Source: an uncultured Roseicyclus sp.
Lineage (GTDB): Bacteria > Pseudomonadota > Alphaproteobacteria > Rhodobacterales > Rhodobacteraceae
NCBI GenBank assembly: GCA_947494975.1
Contig: CANLXA010000001.1
Span: forward strand, 744,001 to 808,000
Direction: 5' to 3'
DNA: 64,000 nt
A program made the translations under genes and the position numbers. The notes beneath the pieces were generated by a model, which was not told where the DNA came from, ran no database searches, and was given only the letters and a program-made list of their open reading frames with translations. Shown piece by piece: positions 16,504-24,932 of this stretch; position 1 is the first letter of the stretch, and every line of letters starts with the position of its first letter.

Positions 16504-17245
16504 GGATCAGCACCTCCTCCACCGCACGCGTGATCGTGTCGAGGCATTCGGGCGTCGAGAACCGGTGATCGGCATCCTTGATCAGTTCCAGCCGGATATC
16601 CGGCCCCTCCAGATGGTCCAGCAGGCGCAGCGCCATCTCCTGCGGCACGTCCTTGTCGGCGGTGCCCTGCAGCATCCGCACCGGGGATCGGATCTCCAGC
16701 GGATCGGACAGAACCAGATGCTCCCGCCCGTCTTCGATCAGCTTTCTGGTGATCACCATCGCGTCGCCGTATTCCGACGGCAGGGCGATCTCCCCCTCCT
16801 CCATCACTGTCTTGCGCTCCGCCGCGCTCCATGCGTTCCAATAGCCGATCTCGGTGAAGTCCGGCGCGGCGGCGATGGTGACAAGGCCCAGAAGCCGCTC
16901 TGGCATCTTCTTGGCGATCAGCAGGCTGATCCACCCGCCCATGGACGAGCCGACCAGAACCTGCGGCCCCTCGGTGAGCATGTCGATCGCGGCCCAGGCA
17001 TCCTCGGCCCATTCGCCGATGGAGCCCTCGGTGAACTCTCCCGCGCTTTCGCCATGGCCGGAATAATCGAATCGCAGGAATTCGCGGCCCGACCGGCGCG
17101 CCCAGGCCTCCAGATGGACGGCCTTGGTGCCGCTCATATCCGACCGCAGCCCGCCCAGAAACACCACGCCGGGCCGCCGCCCCGAGAACAAATGATAGGC
17201 CAGACGCCGCCCGTTTGGTGTCTCGAGAAACGCCGGTTCTGCCAT
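16496..17245 (-). CDS. Soluble alpha/beta hydrolase, ABHD10-like
   Basis: This 249-residue hydrolase has the pattern GRRLAYHLF at the N-terminus, FDYSGHGES after the oxyanion strand, the elbow GSSMGG (Ser near residue 99), an acid in GTADKDVP and a final His in DADHRFS. It resembles the ABHD10 / acyl-protein thioesterase-like group. I chose the ATG at 17245, which has AAGGGG upstream. The frame to 17299 adds a basic stretch without a ribosome site. Together with the anchored hydrolase it forms a two-gene unit divergent from the ArsR-type gene. Confidence 0.8.
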   Translation of the reverse strand: MAEPAFLETPNGRRLAYHLFSGRRPGVVFLGGLRSDMSGTKAVHLEAWARRSGREFLRFDYSGHGESAGEFTEGSIGEWAEDAWAAIDMLTEGPQVLVGSSMGGWISLLIAKKMPERLLGLVTIAAAPDFTEIGYWNAWSAAERKTVMEEGEIALPSEYGDAMVITRKLIEDGREHLVLSDPLEIRSPVRMLQGTADKDVPQEMALRLLDHLEGPDIRLELIKDADHRFSTPECLDTITRAVEEVLIHA

Positions 17246-17342
17246 GATTTGCCCCTTCTTTTTCGGCGCCAACCTGCCCCGCGCGCCCGTCCGCTGCAAT
17301 CCTCCAACGGCCCCATGGGCGGAGCCTCGCCAAATTTTCTTT

Positions 17343-17383
17343 ACGTGACCATCTTGTCACGTGACTATGTAATCACCTATAGT
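17343..17383 (+). promoter_or_regulatory. Promoter and operator of the ArsR-SRPBCC gene
   Basis: A perfect inverted repeat ACGTGAC-N6-GTCACGT spans 17343-17362. TTGTCA (17354-17359) with an 18-bp spacer and TATAGT (17378-17383) forms a promoter, so the -35 lies in the repeat. Transcription should begin at or next to the ATG at 17390, giving a leaderless mRNA. The repeat is a natural site for autorepression by the ArsR domain. Confidence 0.65.
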
Positions 17384-17389
17384 CTCGCC

Positions 17390-18133
17390 ATGGATGCGAT
17401 TTTCAAAGCCCTGGGCGACCCCGCCCGCCGCGCGATCCTCGACAGCCTGCGCGCCGTCGACGGTCAGACGCTCACCGATCTCGAAGAGCAGTTCGAGATG
17501 ACACGCTTCGGGGTGATGAAACACCTCAAGGTGCTGGAGGAATCCGGCCTCATCGTCACGACCAGACGGGGGCGGTTCAAATACCACTACCTCAACGCGC
17601 TGCCCCTGCAGGAAATGCTCGACCGCTGGGTCGCGCCCTTCCTGCGCCCGCAGACTCAGGCGATTTCCGATCTCAAAACCAAACTCGAAAGGGCTCACAG
17701 AATGGGTAAACCCGATTTCATGATGCAGACATTCATCCGCTGCACCCAGGACGCGCTGTGGGAGGCGCTGACCCAGGCCGACCAGATGGCCGCCTACCAC
17801 TTCATGTGCAACGACGTGCGCGGCAATGCCAGCGTCGGCAACGTGACCGAGTTCATCCTGCCCGACGGCAACCCGATGCTGCGGCAGGTCACCACCGAGA
17901 TGGACCCCAAAACCCGCATCGCCGCCACGTTCGAGCCGATGTTCATGGGCCCCGACGCCCCCGCCTCACACATGGTCTACCTGATCGAACCCCAGGGCGA
18001 GCAGTGCAAGCTGACCATCGAACATTACGACCTGGCGCCGGGCCAAGAGGGCTTCGGCGAAGGCTGGGCGCGTCTGGCCTCCTCGCTGAAATCCTACCTC
18101 GAAACCGGCATAGCCCTGAAAGGAGCCGCCTGA
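17390..18133 (+). CDS. ArsR-type regulator fused to an SRPBCC (AHA1-like) domain
   Basis: The 247-residue protein joins an ArsR winged helix (residues 1-100, FKALGDPARRAILDSLR, MTRFGVMKHLKVLEESGLI) to an SRPBCC/AHSA1 ligand-binding domain (about 115-245). Such fusions are repressors that sense a hydrophobic ligand. No metal-binding cysteine pair is seen in the ArsR part. The start at 17390 lies six bases after the -10 box. The next gene, a MAPEG protein, starts within its stop codon (TGATG), so regulator and membrane protein form an operon. Confidence 0.88.
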   Translation: MDAIFKALGDPARRAILDSLRAVDGQTLTDLEEQFEMTRFGVMKHLKVLEESGLIVTTRRGRFKYHYLNALPLQEMLDRWVAPFLRPQTQAISDLKTKLERAHRMGKPDFMMQTFIRCTQDALWEALTQADQMAAYHFMCNDVRGNASVGNVTEFILPDGNPMLRQVTTEMDPKTRIAATFEPMFMGPDAPASHMVYLIEPQGEQCKLTIEHYDLAPGQEGFGEGWARLASSLKSYLETGIALKGAA

Positions 18134-18546
18134 TGTCCACCCTTCCCACCGAAATGGGCGTGCTTGTCTGCCTGACGCTGCTCGCCGCCTCCCTCTGGAT
18201 CCCCTACATCGTCGGCGTGAACATGACCGAACGCGAGGGCGTGAACCCGTTCCAGCGCCCGCCCGGCTATGACGGCTTGCCCGATTGGGTGGCCCGCGCC
18301 CACCGCGCCCATCTCAACTTGCTGGAACAGGCCCTGCCCTTCGCGGTGCTGATCCTGATCCTGCACGCCGCGAACGGCTTCACCGCGCTCACCTACTGGA
18401 CCGCCATCGCCTTCTTCTGGCTCCGCGTGGCCCACGCCGTCGGCATGATCACCGGCTACGCGCAAATGCCGCTCCGCCCGCTGATCTTCACGGCGGGCTG
18501 GGTCTGCATCATGATCCTCGGCGTCTCGGCCTTCATCGCGGGCTGA
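18133..18546 (+). CDS. MAPEG family membrane protein
   Basis: The 137-residue protein has four hydrophobic helices and the MAPEG signature region after the first helix (WARAHRAHLNLLEQALPFAVL type, here VARAHRAHLNLLEQ at residues 55-68). MAPEG proteins are membrane glutathione transferases/peroxidases or related enzymes. It is translated through a TGATG overlap with the ArsR-SRPBCC gene, which suggests that the regulator controls a detoxification or lipid-modifying activity. A strong terminator follows. Confidence 0.85.
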   Translation: MSTLPTEMGVLVCLTLLAASLWIPYIVGVNMTEREGVNPFQRPPGYDGLPDWVARAHRAHLNLLEQALPFAVLILILHAANGFTALTYWTAIAFFWLRVAHAVGMITGYAQMPLRPLIFTAGWVCIMILGVSAFIAG

Positions 18547-18568
18547 TCTGCACCGATTTGCGCAACGG

Positions 18569-18595
18569 AAGGGGGCCCAATGGGCCCCCTTTTCA
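18569..18595 (+). terminator. Rho-independent terminator after the MAPEG gene
   Basis: AAGGGGGCCCA and TGGGCCCCCTTTT make a near-perfect stem with almost no loop, followed by T residues. It ends the ArsR-MAPEG operon about 22 bases after the stop. Confidence 0.85.
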
Positions 18596-18719
18596 CGTCT
18601 GCGGAATTGCGAAACCGGGGTCCGGTTCGCGGGACTTAGCTCCCGTTCGGCACCTGCACAATTGTAACACTGCAATTCTAAGAACAGGCGACTAGTTACA
18701 TGTGATGCATGACGGTCGC

Positions 18720-19391
18720 TTAGTGTAAACCCATTGCTCTTGGGTCAAGCAACGGCGCGCCGTCATGATAGGGTAGACCTTGGACAAACACGACGGTCTC
18801 GAATTCACTCGGCATGGTCGGGTCTAGGTACAGGTAAATGGCCGTCGTCTCCACGACAAGAATATCCGAAATCTCGGTCTCACAATCCTGCAGGGACGGG
18901 AAAAGATGCCTGAAGGGCCAAGGCTGCGGATATGATTGCTCACATTGTTCGATCAGTGATCGGATGATTGGCACTATATCCGCCTCATCCAACAGGAACG
19001 GAAATCTATATCCATCCACTTCCAAGGTATGCGGTGGTCCCGAGGAGTCGAGGTAGGTCCCGGCACCTACGTAACGGTGATTTTCGTATTCATAATAACA
19101 CGGGAAGCTATGAACGATCAGGCGAAATTGAAACGGTTCTTCGAAAAAACCAACGGCTGGAGCCGCTACTGGGCCAAACTGCCAGAGACCATATCGGTAA
19201 CCTGAGCGTCTTCCTTCCTCCCAGGGGGATAGTTCGCCAAATACGTCTTCCCAACCCTCTTCAAAAGGACTTTGCCAACACACAGTGGACAAACCAAGAT
19301 CTTCAGACAACATGATCCGGTGTTCATCGGCAATGGCGGTTGTCGGTGATAGTGCGAGCAAAGAAGCGCAAAGATTCTTAATCTTTATCAT
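18720..19391 (-). CDS. Exported protein of unknown function, lower GC
   Basis: The 223-residue product starts MIKIKNLCASLLALSPTTAIA, a signal peptide cut after about residue 21. The mature part is rich in aromatic residues and has several cysteines. I recognise no family. Its base composition is clearly lower in GC than the neighbours, a sign of horizontal transfer. A longer in-frame start at 19490 would add 33 residues without a signal-like character, so the ATG at 19391 is preferred. It stands alone between the MAPEG operon and thrS. The 279-bp gap from 19392 to 19670 holds no other gene I can support. Confidence 0.6.
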   Translation of the reverse strand: MIKIKNLCASLLALSPTTAIADEHRIMLSEDLGLSTVCWQSPFEEGWEDVFGELSPWEEGRRSGYRYGLWQFGPVAAPAVGFFEEPFQFRLIVHSFPCYYEYENHRYVGAGTYLDSSGPPHTLEVDGYRFPFLLDEADIVPIIRSLIEQCEQSYPQPWPFRHLFPSLQDCETEISDILVVETTAIYLYLDPTMPSEFETVVFVQGLPYHDGAPLLDPRAMGLH

Positions 19392-19670
19392 CTGCAATGC
19401 TTCACATGGCGCATAACCCTTGGCAACCGAACCATAACGGGCAACGAGTACGGATTTTGCATCATCAGGCTTTCTGATCCATGATCTCATTTTTATCCGT
19501 TGTCTTTGTTTCGAGCTCGTATTGGGTGGGTGGTAACTCTGGGCTCAAACCCGCCCTCCCCGCCGTCCACCCCACCCGTTGACATTCCGCACCGCCAGCG
19601 CGAAAAGCCTGCCCACACATACCCGCAACCGGGCGTTTCGTAGGCGCCAAACCGACGAGGAGCCAGATAT

Positions 19671-21617
19671 ATGGCCCAGATTTCCCTGACCTTTCCCGAT
19701 GGCAATGCGCGTGACTTCGACGCCGGGATCACGCCCGCCGAAATCGCCGCAAGCATTTCCAACTCGCTCGCCAAAAAGGCCATTTCCGCCACCGTGAACG
19801 GCGAACACCACGATCTGCAATGGCCGATCGAGGGCGACGCCACGATCGCCATCCACACCATGAAGGATGACGATCAGGCGCTGGAGCTGATCCGCCACGA
19901 CCTTGCCCATATCATGGCCCGCGCGGTGCAGGAGATCTGGCCCGACGTGAAGGTCACCATCGGCCCCGTGCGCGACAATGGCTGGTTCTACGATTTCGAC
20001 CGGGCGGAGCCGTTCACCCCCGAAGATCTGGGCCAGATCGAAGATCGCATGAAGCAGATCATCAACGCCCGCGATGCCGTGCGCACCGAGGTCTGGGATC
20101 GGGACCGCGTCCGCGCCCATTACGAGGGCACGAACGAGCCCTACAAGGTGGAATTGCTCGACCGCATTCCGGGCGATGAGCCCATTCGCATGTATTGGCA
20201 TGGCGAGTGGATGGATCTCTGCCGCGGCCCGCATCTGCAGCATACCGGGCAGGTCCCGTCCGACGCGTTCAAACTGATGTCCGTCGCCGCCGCCTATTGG
20301 CTCGGCGACAATTCCCGCCCCATGCTGCAACGCATCTACGGCGTGGCGTTCAAGAACCGCGATGACCTGAAGAAATATCTCAATTTCCTTGAAGAAGCCG
20401 AGAAGCGCGATCACCGCCGTCTGGGCCGCGAGATGAGCCTGTTCCACATGCAGGAGGAAGCGCCGGGTCAGGTCTTCTGGCACCCCAACGGCTGGACCAT
20501 CTACACCACCTTGCAGGATTACATGCGCCGCAAGCAACGCGCCGATGGCTATGTGGAGGTCAACACCCCTCAGGTCGTCGACCGCAAGCTGTGGGAGGCC
20601 TCGGGCCATTGGGACAAGTATCAGGAACACATGTTCATCGTCGAAGTCGATGAGGAGCACGCCCAGACCAAGGCGATCAACGCGCTCAAGCCGATGAATT
20701 GCCCCTGCCATGTGCAGGTGTTCAACCAGGGCCTGAAAAGCTACCGCGACCTGCCGTTGCGGATGGCCGAATTCGGCTCCTGCTCGCGCTATGAACCCTC
20801 CGGCGCGCTGCACGGCATCATGCGCGTGCGCGGCTTTACCCAGGACGATGGCCACATCTTCTGCACCGAGGATCAGATCGAAAGCGAATGCGCCAAGTTC
20901 ATCACCTATCTGTCGGGCGTCTACCGGGATCTCGGCTTCGACGATTTCGAGATCGCCTTCGCCACCCGCCCCGAAAAGCGCGTGGGCAGCGACGAGAGCT
21001 GGGATCACGTCGAAGGGGCGCTTGAAAACGCCATCAAGGCAACCGGCAATTCCTATCGGCTGGAGGAAGGCGATGGCGCGTTCTACGGGCCGAAGCTGGA
21101 TTTCTACCTCACCGATGCCATTGGCCGGACCTGGCAGTGTGGAACGTTCCAGGTTGATCCCAACCTGCCCGACCGTCTGGACGCCAATTACATCGCGGCC
21201 GATGGGGCGAAACACCGCCCCTACATGCTGCACCGCGCCTGCCTTGGCTCGTTCGAGCGGTTCATCGGCATCCTGATCGAGAACTCCGAAGGCCGCCTGC
21301 CGTTCTGGCTGGCGCCGCGTCAGGTTGTGGTCGCCTCCATCGTGTCGGAGGCCGATGAGTTCGTGCACGAGGCCGTCGCGGCCCTGCGCGCGGCGGGCGT
21401 CCGCGCCGAGGCCGATATCCGCAACGAGAAGATCAACTACAAGGTCCGCGAACATTCCGTCGGCAAGGTCCCCGCGATCCTCGCCATCGGGCGGCAGGAG
21501 GTGGAAAACCGCACCGTCACCCTGCGCCGCCTGGGCCAGAAACAGACGGAGGTGCTTCCGCTCGATGAGGTGGTACAGAGCCTCGCGGCCGAGGCCATCG
21601 CCCCCGACCTGCGCTGA
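19671..21617 (+). CDS. thrS: Threonyl-tRNA synthetase
   Basis: The 648-residue class II synthetase charges tRNA-Thr. In order it has the TGS domain (1-62), the editing domain with [10 protein letters not shown] and its CRGPHL motif, the catalytic core with zinc ligand Cys344 (MNCPCH), motif 2 around [17 protein letters not shown] and a C-terminal anticodon domain (from about 545). Length is normal. The ATG at 19671 follows a GACGAGGAG ribosome site. It is monocistronic in this window. Confidence 0.98.
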   Translation: MAQISLTFPDGNARDFDAGITPAEIAASISNSLAKKAISATVNGEHHDLQWPIEGDATIAIHTMKDDDQALELIRHDLAHIMARAVQEIWPDVKVTIGPVRDNGWFYDFDRAEPFTPEDLGQIEDRMKQIINARDAVRTEVWDRDRVRAHYEGTNEPYKVELLDRIPGDEPIRMYWHGEWMDLCRGPHLQHTGQVPSDAFKLMSVAAAYWLGDNSRPMLQRIYGVAFKNRDDLKKYLNFLEEAEKRDHRRLGREMSLFHMQEEAPGQVFWHPNGWTIYTTLQDYMRRKQRADGYVEVNTPQVVDRKLWEASGHWDKYQEHMFIVEVDEEHAQTKAINALKPMNCPCHVQVFNQGLKSYRDLPLRMAEFGSCSRYEPSGALHGIMRVRGFTQDDGHIFCTEDQIESECAKFITYLSGVYRDLGFDDFEIAFATRPEKRVGSDESWDHVEGALENAIKATGNSYRLEEGDGAFYGPKLDFYLTDAIGRTWQCGTFQVDPNLPDRLDANYIAADGAKHRPYMLHRACLGSFERFIGILIENSEGRLPFWLAPRQVVVASIVSEADEFVHEAVAALRAAGVRAEADIRNEKINYKVREHSVGKVPAILAIGRQEVENRTVTLRRLGQKQTEVLPLDEVVQSLAAEAIAPDLR

Positions 21618-21758
21618 CGGCATCGCGATCCCGGGTTAACGTAATCGTAATCCGAGATCGCGAAAACGCCCTATTTCCGACTGTATTACGCCCCGAGCGG
21701 TGCTGTATACAGGTTGCCGTTGGGCCGGAAGAATCGGCCGCCGAGTCAGGTAACGAGC

Positions 21759-22367
21759 ATGAACGCAGTGACCCCCTTCGCGCAGAATGCGACCGCATCA
21801 GCGCCCTTTCTGACGCCGCTTCCCGGTGTCGATCCGTCGTCCTTTCCGATCCGCCAGAGCCCGATGCCAGGCCTCTCCGCCCAGGCCGAGATCGCCACGC
21901 AAGGCGGCCCGAAAGCCGCCACCAGCCTGCGGCCCGGCGATCGCCTCGCCACCCGCGATGGCGGCACCGTGTCGGTGGTCGCCGTGCATCTGCACCGCGT
22001 CACGCCCGAAGACCTGCTCCACTCCTCCCGAAACGCGCCGATCCGGATCGAGCCAGGCGCCCTGCCGGGCGTCGACCTGCCCGAGGCGCAGCTCCTCGCG
22101 CCGGATCAGCATGTCTTGCTGGACGATCCCTCCCTGCCCACCGGCCCCTGCCTCGTGCCCGCCCGGGCGCTCTGCACCGGCGGCGCGATCCGTCGGGTAC
22201 TCCCCGAGGATGGCGTGATCTACGTGGAACTGACGGTCGAGGCGCCGCATCTCATCAATGCGGGCGGCCTCTGGGTGGAGGTCGGGAATGTGCAGGATGC
22301 ACCGCGCCACGGCACCCGCCCGGCGCAGGTCTGCCTCGACGATACCCGCGTCTTCACACCGCTCTAG
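21759..22367 (+). CDS. Hint-domain-like protein lacking the splicing cysteine
   Basis: The 202-residue product matches the Hedgehog/intein (Hint_2) domain seen in many Rhodobacteraceae: LRPGDRLATRDGGTVSV at about 58-74, LLAPDQHVLLDD near 115 and HLINAGGLWVE near the end. In active domains the block begins with a Cys followed by a PGT motif. Here that position reads GLSAQAEIAT, so self-cleavage is not expected. There is no signal peptide or RTX repeat. The start ATG at 21759 gives MNAVTPFAQ. The stop codon lies in a hairpin shared with the converging gene. Confidence 0.7.
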   Translation: MNAVTPFAQNATASAPFLTPLPGVDPSSFPIRQSPMPGLSAQAEIATQGGPKAATSLRPGDRLATRDGGTVSVVAVHLHRVTPEDLLHSSRNAPIRIEPGALPGVDLPEAQLLAPDQHVLLDDPSLPTGPCLVPARALCTGGAIRRVLPEDGVIYVELTVEAPHLINAGGLWVEVGNVQDAPRHGTRPAQVCLDDTRVFTPL

Positions 22368-22388
22368 GCGGCACGCTCCACCGCCTAG
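22364..22388. terminator. Hairpin containing both stop codons of two converging genes
   Basis: CTAGGCGG (22364-22371) and CCGCCTAG (22381-22388) form a perfect 8-bp stem with a 9-base loop. The TAG of the Hint gene lies in one arm and the TAG of the opposite gene in the other. No T-tract follows, so termination may be weak. Confidence 0.45.
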
Positions 22389-22753
22389 AAATGCGCCTTC
22401 TCTTCGTCCGGGCGCCCGGCCGCCACGGCCAGCACGCCGCCGAGCGCACAAAACGCAATCGGGAACATGGTGAACACGCCAAATCCGAACGCATAGAGGA
22501 TCCCCGCCGCCGCCAGCAGCATCAGCACACCGCCCCACAGCGCCCGGGCCCGCGCCATCGCGCCGCCCGCAATCGCCAGAAGCGGCGCCAAAAAGGCCAC
22601 CGTGCGGAACAATTCGGGGTTCTCCACCTGGTAGGCCAGGTCCGGCACCTCCCCGAACCAATCGATGAACACCGTGTAGCCATAGACGAAAAAGCCCACG
22701 ATCATGGCAAGAATGCCTCCGATCAGGCCAAGAACAAGGGCTGCATTGCGCAT
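22385..22753 (-). CDS. Small four-helix membrane protein
   Basis: The 122-residue protein has four hydrophobic segments (about residues 4-24, 50-68, 72-90, 92-112) and a short acidic tail. I recognise no named family, though similar small proteins are common in this group. The ATG at 22753 has CGGAGTG upstream; the longer frame to 22816 has no ribosome site. Codon use is typical. Confidence 0.6.
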   Translation of the reverse strand: MRNAALVLGLIGGILAMIVGFFVYGYTVFIDWFGEVPDLAYQVENPELFRTVAFLAPLLAIAGGAMARARALWGGVLMLLAAAGILYAFGFGVFTMFPIAFCALGGVLAVAAGRPDEEKAHF

Positions 22754-22865
22754 CAATTCACTCCGGTTAGGGCGTCTCGTGCCCTTACAGGTAGGCACAG
22801 CACCGCACCAACCCAAGCCCGCCGGTGCAGGTGAAACTCCGCCCGGTTTTCCCCCATGCCGCGCC

Positions 22866-23195
22866 CTACACGCCCAGGGCCGCCGTCACATCCGCACTCC
22901 AGCGCAGATGCAACGCCCCGTCCGCGCCCTCGATCACCGGGCGCTTCATCACCGAGGGATGTTCGGCCAGCATCTGCACGGCGGGCAGGCCCCGCGCCTC
23001 GTCCGACATCTGCCGCCACGTCGTCGACCGCCGGTTGATCAGCGCATCGCCGAACGCCGCCTCGAACCGCGCGATATCCTCCGCCGCCAGCGGATCCGCC
23101 CGCACATCCACCAACGTCACCCCGTGGCCCGCCGCCGTGAGCGCCTTCACCGCCGCCCGGCACGTATCGCAAGCCTTCAACCCGAAAACGCGCAA
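22866..23195 (-). CDS. ArsC/Spx family thioredoxin-fold protein
   Basis: The 109-residue protein has the ArsC/Spx/YffB fold with a redox motif CDTC at residues 9-12 (KACDTCRAAVKAL) and the RPVIEG motif near residue 86. YffB-like members of this family are probably glutathione-dependent reductases; true arsenate reductases carry a different active-site context and lie near other ars genes, which are absent. It stands alone between the membrane protein and the cold-shock gene. Confidence 0.82.
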   Translation of the reverse strand: MRVFGLKACDTCRAAVKALTAAGHGVTLVDVRADPLAAEDIARFEAAFGDALINRRSTTWRQMSDEARGLPAVQMLAEHPSVMKRPVIEGADGALHLRWSADVTAALGV

Positions 23196-23415
23196 ATATT
23201 CATCCTCCGCTCAATCCATCGGCAAAACCGTGCCACCCCCCGTTCCCGGGCCGGGCCACATCTTGTGTTCCGCCGCAAACTCCCCATCCTCAGGGTGTGA
23301 CGCAAGGTTAGACGTGAACCGCCCACTCAAGAAGGCCGCAATTTGGCACCCACCTGGCTGCACCGCACCGCCGCAAGGCCTGTGGGCGGGACTTGAGTAG
23401 GAAAGACACGGAAAT

Positions 23416-23628
23416 ATGCCGACTGGCACTGTTAAATGGTTCAATACCACCAAAGGTTACGGCTTTATCGCGCCCGAAGATGGCGGCAAGGACGTGTTCG
23501 TGCACATCTCTGCCGTGGAACGCGCCGGGATGACGGAACTGCCCGACAACATGAAGCTCAGCTACGAATTGCGCGAAGGCCGTGATGGGCGCGCCTCCGC
23601 GGTGGAGCTGGTGAAGATCGAGGGCTGA
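23416..23628 (+). CDS. Cold-shock domain protein (CspA family)
   Basis: This 70-residue single-domain nucleic-acid chaperone has the RNP1 motif KGYGFI (residues 13-18) and the RNP2 motif VFVHI (28-32), with TGTVKWFN at the N-terminus. It binds single-stranded RNA or DNA and acts in the cytoplasm. The gap from 23196 to 23415 has no gene and probably holds a long 5' leader, which is usual for this family. ACGGAAAT precedes the ATG. Confidence 0.95.
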   Translation: MPTGTVKWFNTTKGYGFIAPEDGGKDVFVHISAVERAGMTELPDNMKLSYELREGRDGRASAVELVKIEG

Positions 23629-23732
23629 AGGGCCCGCACGTCCCCTGAAACGATCCCCTGCGCCGCGATGTGGCGCAGGTCAATGGCCTGTTGTGGCGCC
23701 TTCGATGCGCGATCCGGCCATGCTTAACCCCG

Positions 23733-23754
23733 CCTTTACCTTGATCGTGGTAAA
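23733..23754. promoter_or_regulatory. Inverted repeat upstream of a small gene
   Basis: CTTTACC-N8-GGTAAAG lies in the 236-bp gap after the cold-shock gene, about 110 bp upstream of the next start. It could be an operator or a small hairpin. No T-tract follows. The rest of the gap shows nothing I can support. Confidence 0.3.
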
Positions 23755-23864
23755 GAGGGGCAATGTCATGAAACGGGAGGTGACGGCCGCTTTGATCGCG
23801 GAGGCCCTCCCGCTTCCGCGCGCTCCTCCCCCTGTCACCTGCCCCCGAACCAAGGAGCAGCGTG

Positions 23865-24158
23865 ATGCAGGAGTTCCTCGACCTTCTGGCGCTCTACTAC
23901 CTCTGCGATGCCACCGCCCTCGTCCGCCCCATGTCCGGCGCCGAGATTTCCGCCTGCATGGAGACCTACGACGCGGTGAAGGCCTGGTTCGCCCCCTTCG
24001 ACCTCGCCCCGCGCGGCTCGCTGGAGCGCCACGCCCAGATGTTGCAGGGCTATGCCGGGTTTCAGGACTGGCAGGCCGCCAACGGCGCACTCGTCGCCGA
24101 CATGCGCGGCGATGCCATGGCCCGGGCGCGTGGGTTGGTGGGCGTTCTGGTGCGATAA
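23865..24158 (+). CDS. Small protein of unknown function
   Basis: The 97-residue product (MQEFLDLLALYYLCDA) is predicted to be a soluble helical protein. AAGGAG lies seven bases before the ATG at 23865; a GTG directly before it would add one residue. The sequence keeps the codon bias of the chromosome, so it is likely real. No domain is recognised. Confidence 0.6.
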   Translation: MQEFLDLLALYYLCDATALVRPMSGAEISACMETYDAVKAWFAPFDLAPRGSLERHAQMLQGYAGFQDWQAANGALVADMRGDAMARARGLVGVLVR

Positions 24159-24229
24159 CCCGCAGGGCGGGACTGCCCCACATCCCAAACCGTGCGGTCG
24201 CCGGACCGGGGTTGGAATCACACCTTATA

Positions 24230-24245
24230 CGTGATACGTATCACG
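24230..24245. promoter_or_regulatory. Palindromic operator of the toxin-antitoxin pair
   Basis: CGTGATACGTATCACG is a perfect 16-bp palindrome that ends one base before the toxin ATG. TTATAC just upstream (24225-24230) may be the -10 box. In HigBA-type modules the antitoxin binds such a site and represses its own operon. Confidence 0.7.
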
Positions 24246-24246
24246 C

Positions 24247-24528
24247 ATGATCCGAAGCTTCGCCGACAAGGATACCGAGCGCCTTGCGCGTCGCGAAAGG
24301 GTCAGACGGTTCGTGAACTTCGAACGGGTAGCCCTGCGCAAACTTGCGATGGTGCAGGCTGCCCATGTGCTCGACGACCTCCGCGTGCCGCCGGGAAACC
24401 GGCTCGAAGCCCTCAAAGGCGACCGCGCGGGGCAACATTCGATCCGCATCAACGACCAATATCGCATCTGTTTTGTCTGGAAAGAGGATGGAGCCCATGA
24501 AGTCGAAATCGTCGACTACCATAGATAA
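24247..24528 (+). CDS. higB: HigB-like toxin (RelE/ParE superfamily)
   Basis: The 93-residue protein has the HigB pattern: MIRSFADKDTERL, an RKLAMVQAAHVLDDLRVPPGNRLEALKGD middle and a C-terminal HSIRINDQYRICFVW core strand followed by EVEIVDYH. HigB toxins cut mRNA on the ribosome. The toxin gene precedes the antitoxin gene, as in Hig modules, and the two overlap by 32 bases. The module stands at the edge of an accessory islet. Confidence 0.9.
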   Translation: MIRSFADKDTERLARRERVRRFVNFERVALRKLAMVQAAHVLDDLRVPPGNRLEALKGDRAGQHSIRINDQYRICFVWKEDGAHEVEIVDYHR

Positions 24529-24784
24529 TCTCGCCCCCATTCACCCCGGCGAGGTCCTGTCCGAGGAGTTCCTCAAGCCAATGGGCCTTTCCGCCAACGC
24601 GCTCGCCAAACAACTGGGCGTGCCGGGCAACCGCATCTCCATGATCGTGGCAGGCAAGCGGGCGATCACGGGTGACACCGCGCTCAGGCTCGCCGACGCA
24701 TTCGGGACGACGCCGGAATTCTGGATGAACCTGCAAATGGCTTGGGAATTGGAAACAGCGCGAGAGGCGATGAACGCCGCGTAG
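24497..24784 (+). CDS. higA: HigA-like antitoxin (XRE family)
   Basis: The 95-residue protein starts with a short tail and then the HigA signature PIHPGEVLSEEFLKPMG. A Cro/C1 helix-turn-helix follows (SANALAKQLGVPGNRISMIVAGKRAI), then the FGTTPEFWMNLQ motif. It neutralises HigB and should repress the operon through the palindrome at 24230. I chose the ATG at 24497, nine bases after AGAGG; the ATG at 24488 is only three codons earlier. Confidence 0.9.
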   Translation: MKSKSSTTIDNLAPIHPGEVLSEEFLKPMGLSANALAKQLGVPGNRISMIVAGKRAITGDTALRLADAFGTTPEFWMNLQMAWELETAREAMNAA

Positions 24785-24791
24785 GGCAAGG

Positions 24792-24889
24792 TGGGCGCGC
24801 GCGCCCAACGTCGTCCGGCAGGCGACTTTGCCTGCAAAGTCTGCCGAGAGGGTGCAAATTCATTGTGCACCGTCACCCTGTAGACAGGG
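24792..24889. other. Cluster of four hairpins after higA
   Basis: In under 100 bp the sequence forms TGGGCGCGC/GCGCCCA (24792-24807), GCAGGC/GCCTGC (24818-24835), GGTGCA/TGCACC (24851-24871) and CCCTG/CAGGG (24876-24889). None has a T-tract. They may end transcription in both directions, as the next gene converges, or be a structured RNA. Confidence 0.35.
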
Positions 24890-24932
24890 CATCGGCCCGG
24901 CTGCGCCCCCACTTGAACTTCGCTGCCTCCCA

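Noticed and set aside
18601-18719. Possible tRNA or small RNA in the gap after the MAPEG operon
   Set aside because: No cloverleaf, no CCA end and no promoter could be recognised; only short inverted repeats.
19545-21623. Long open frame antisense to thrS (692 codons)
   Set aside because: Composition is typical of GC-rich antisense shadow and thrS is certain.
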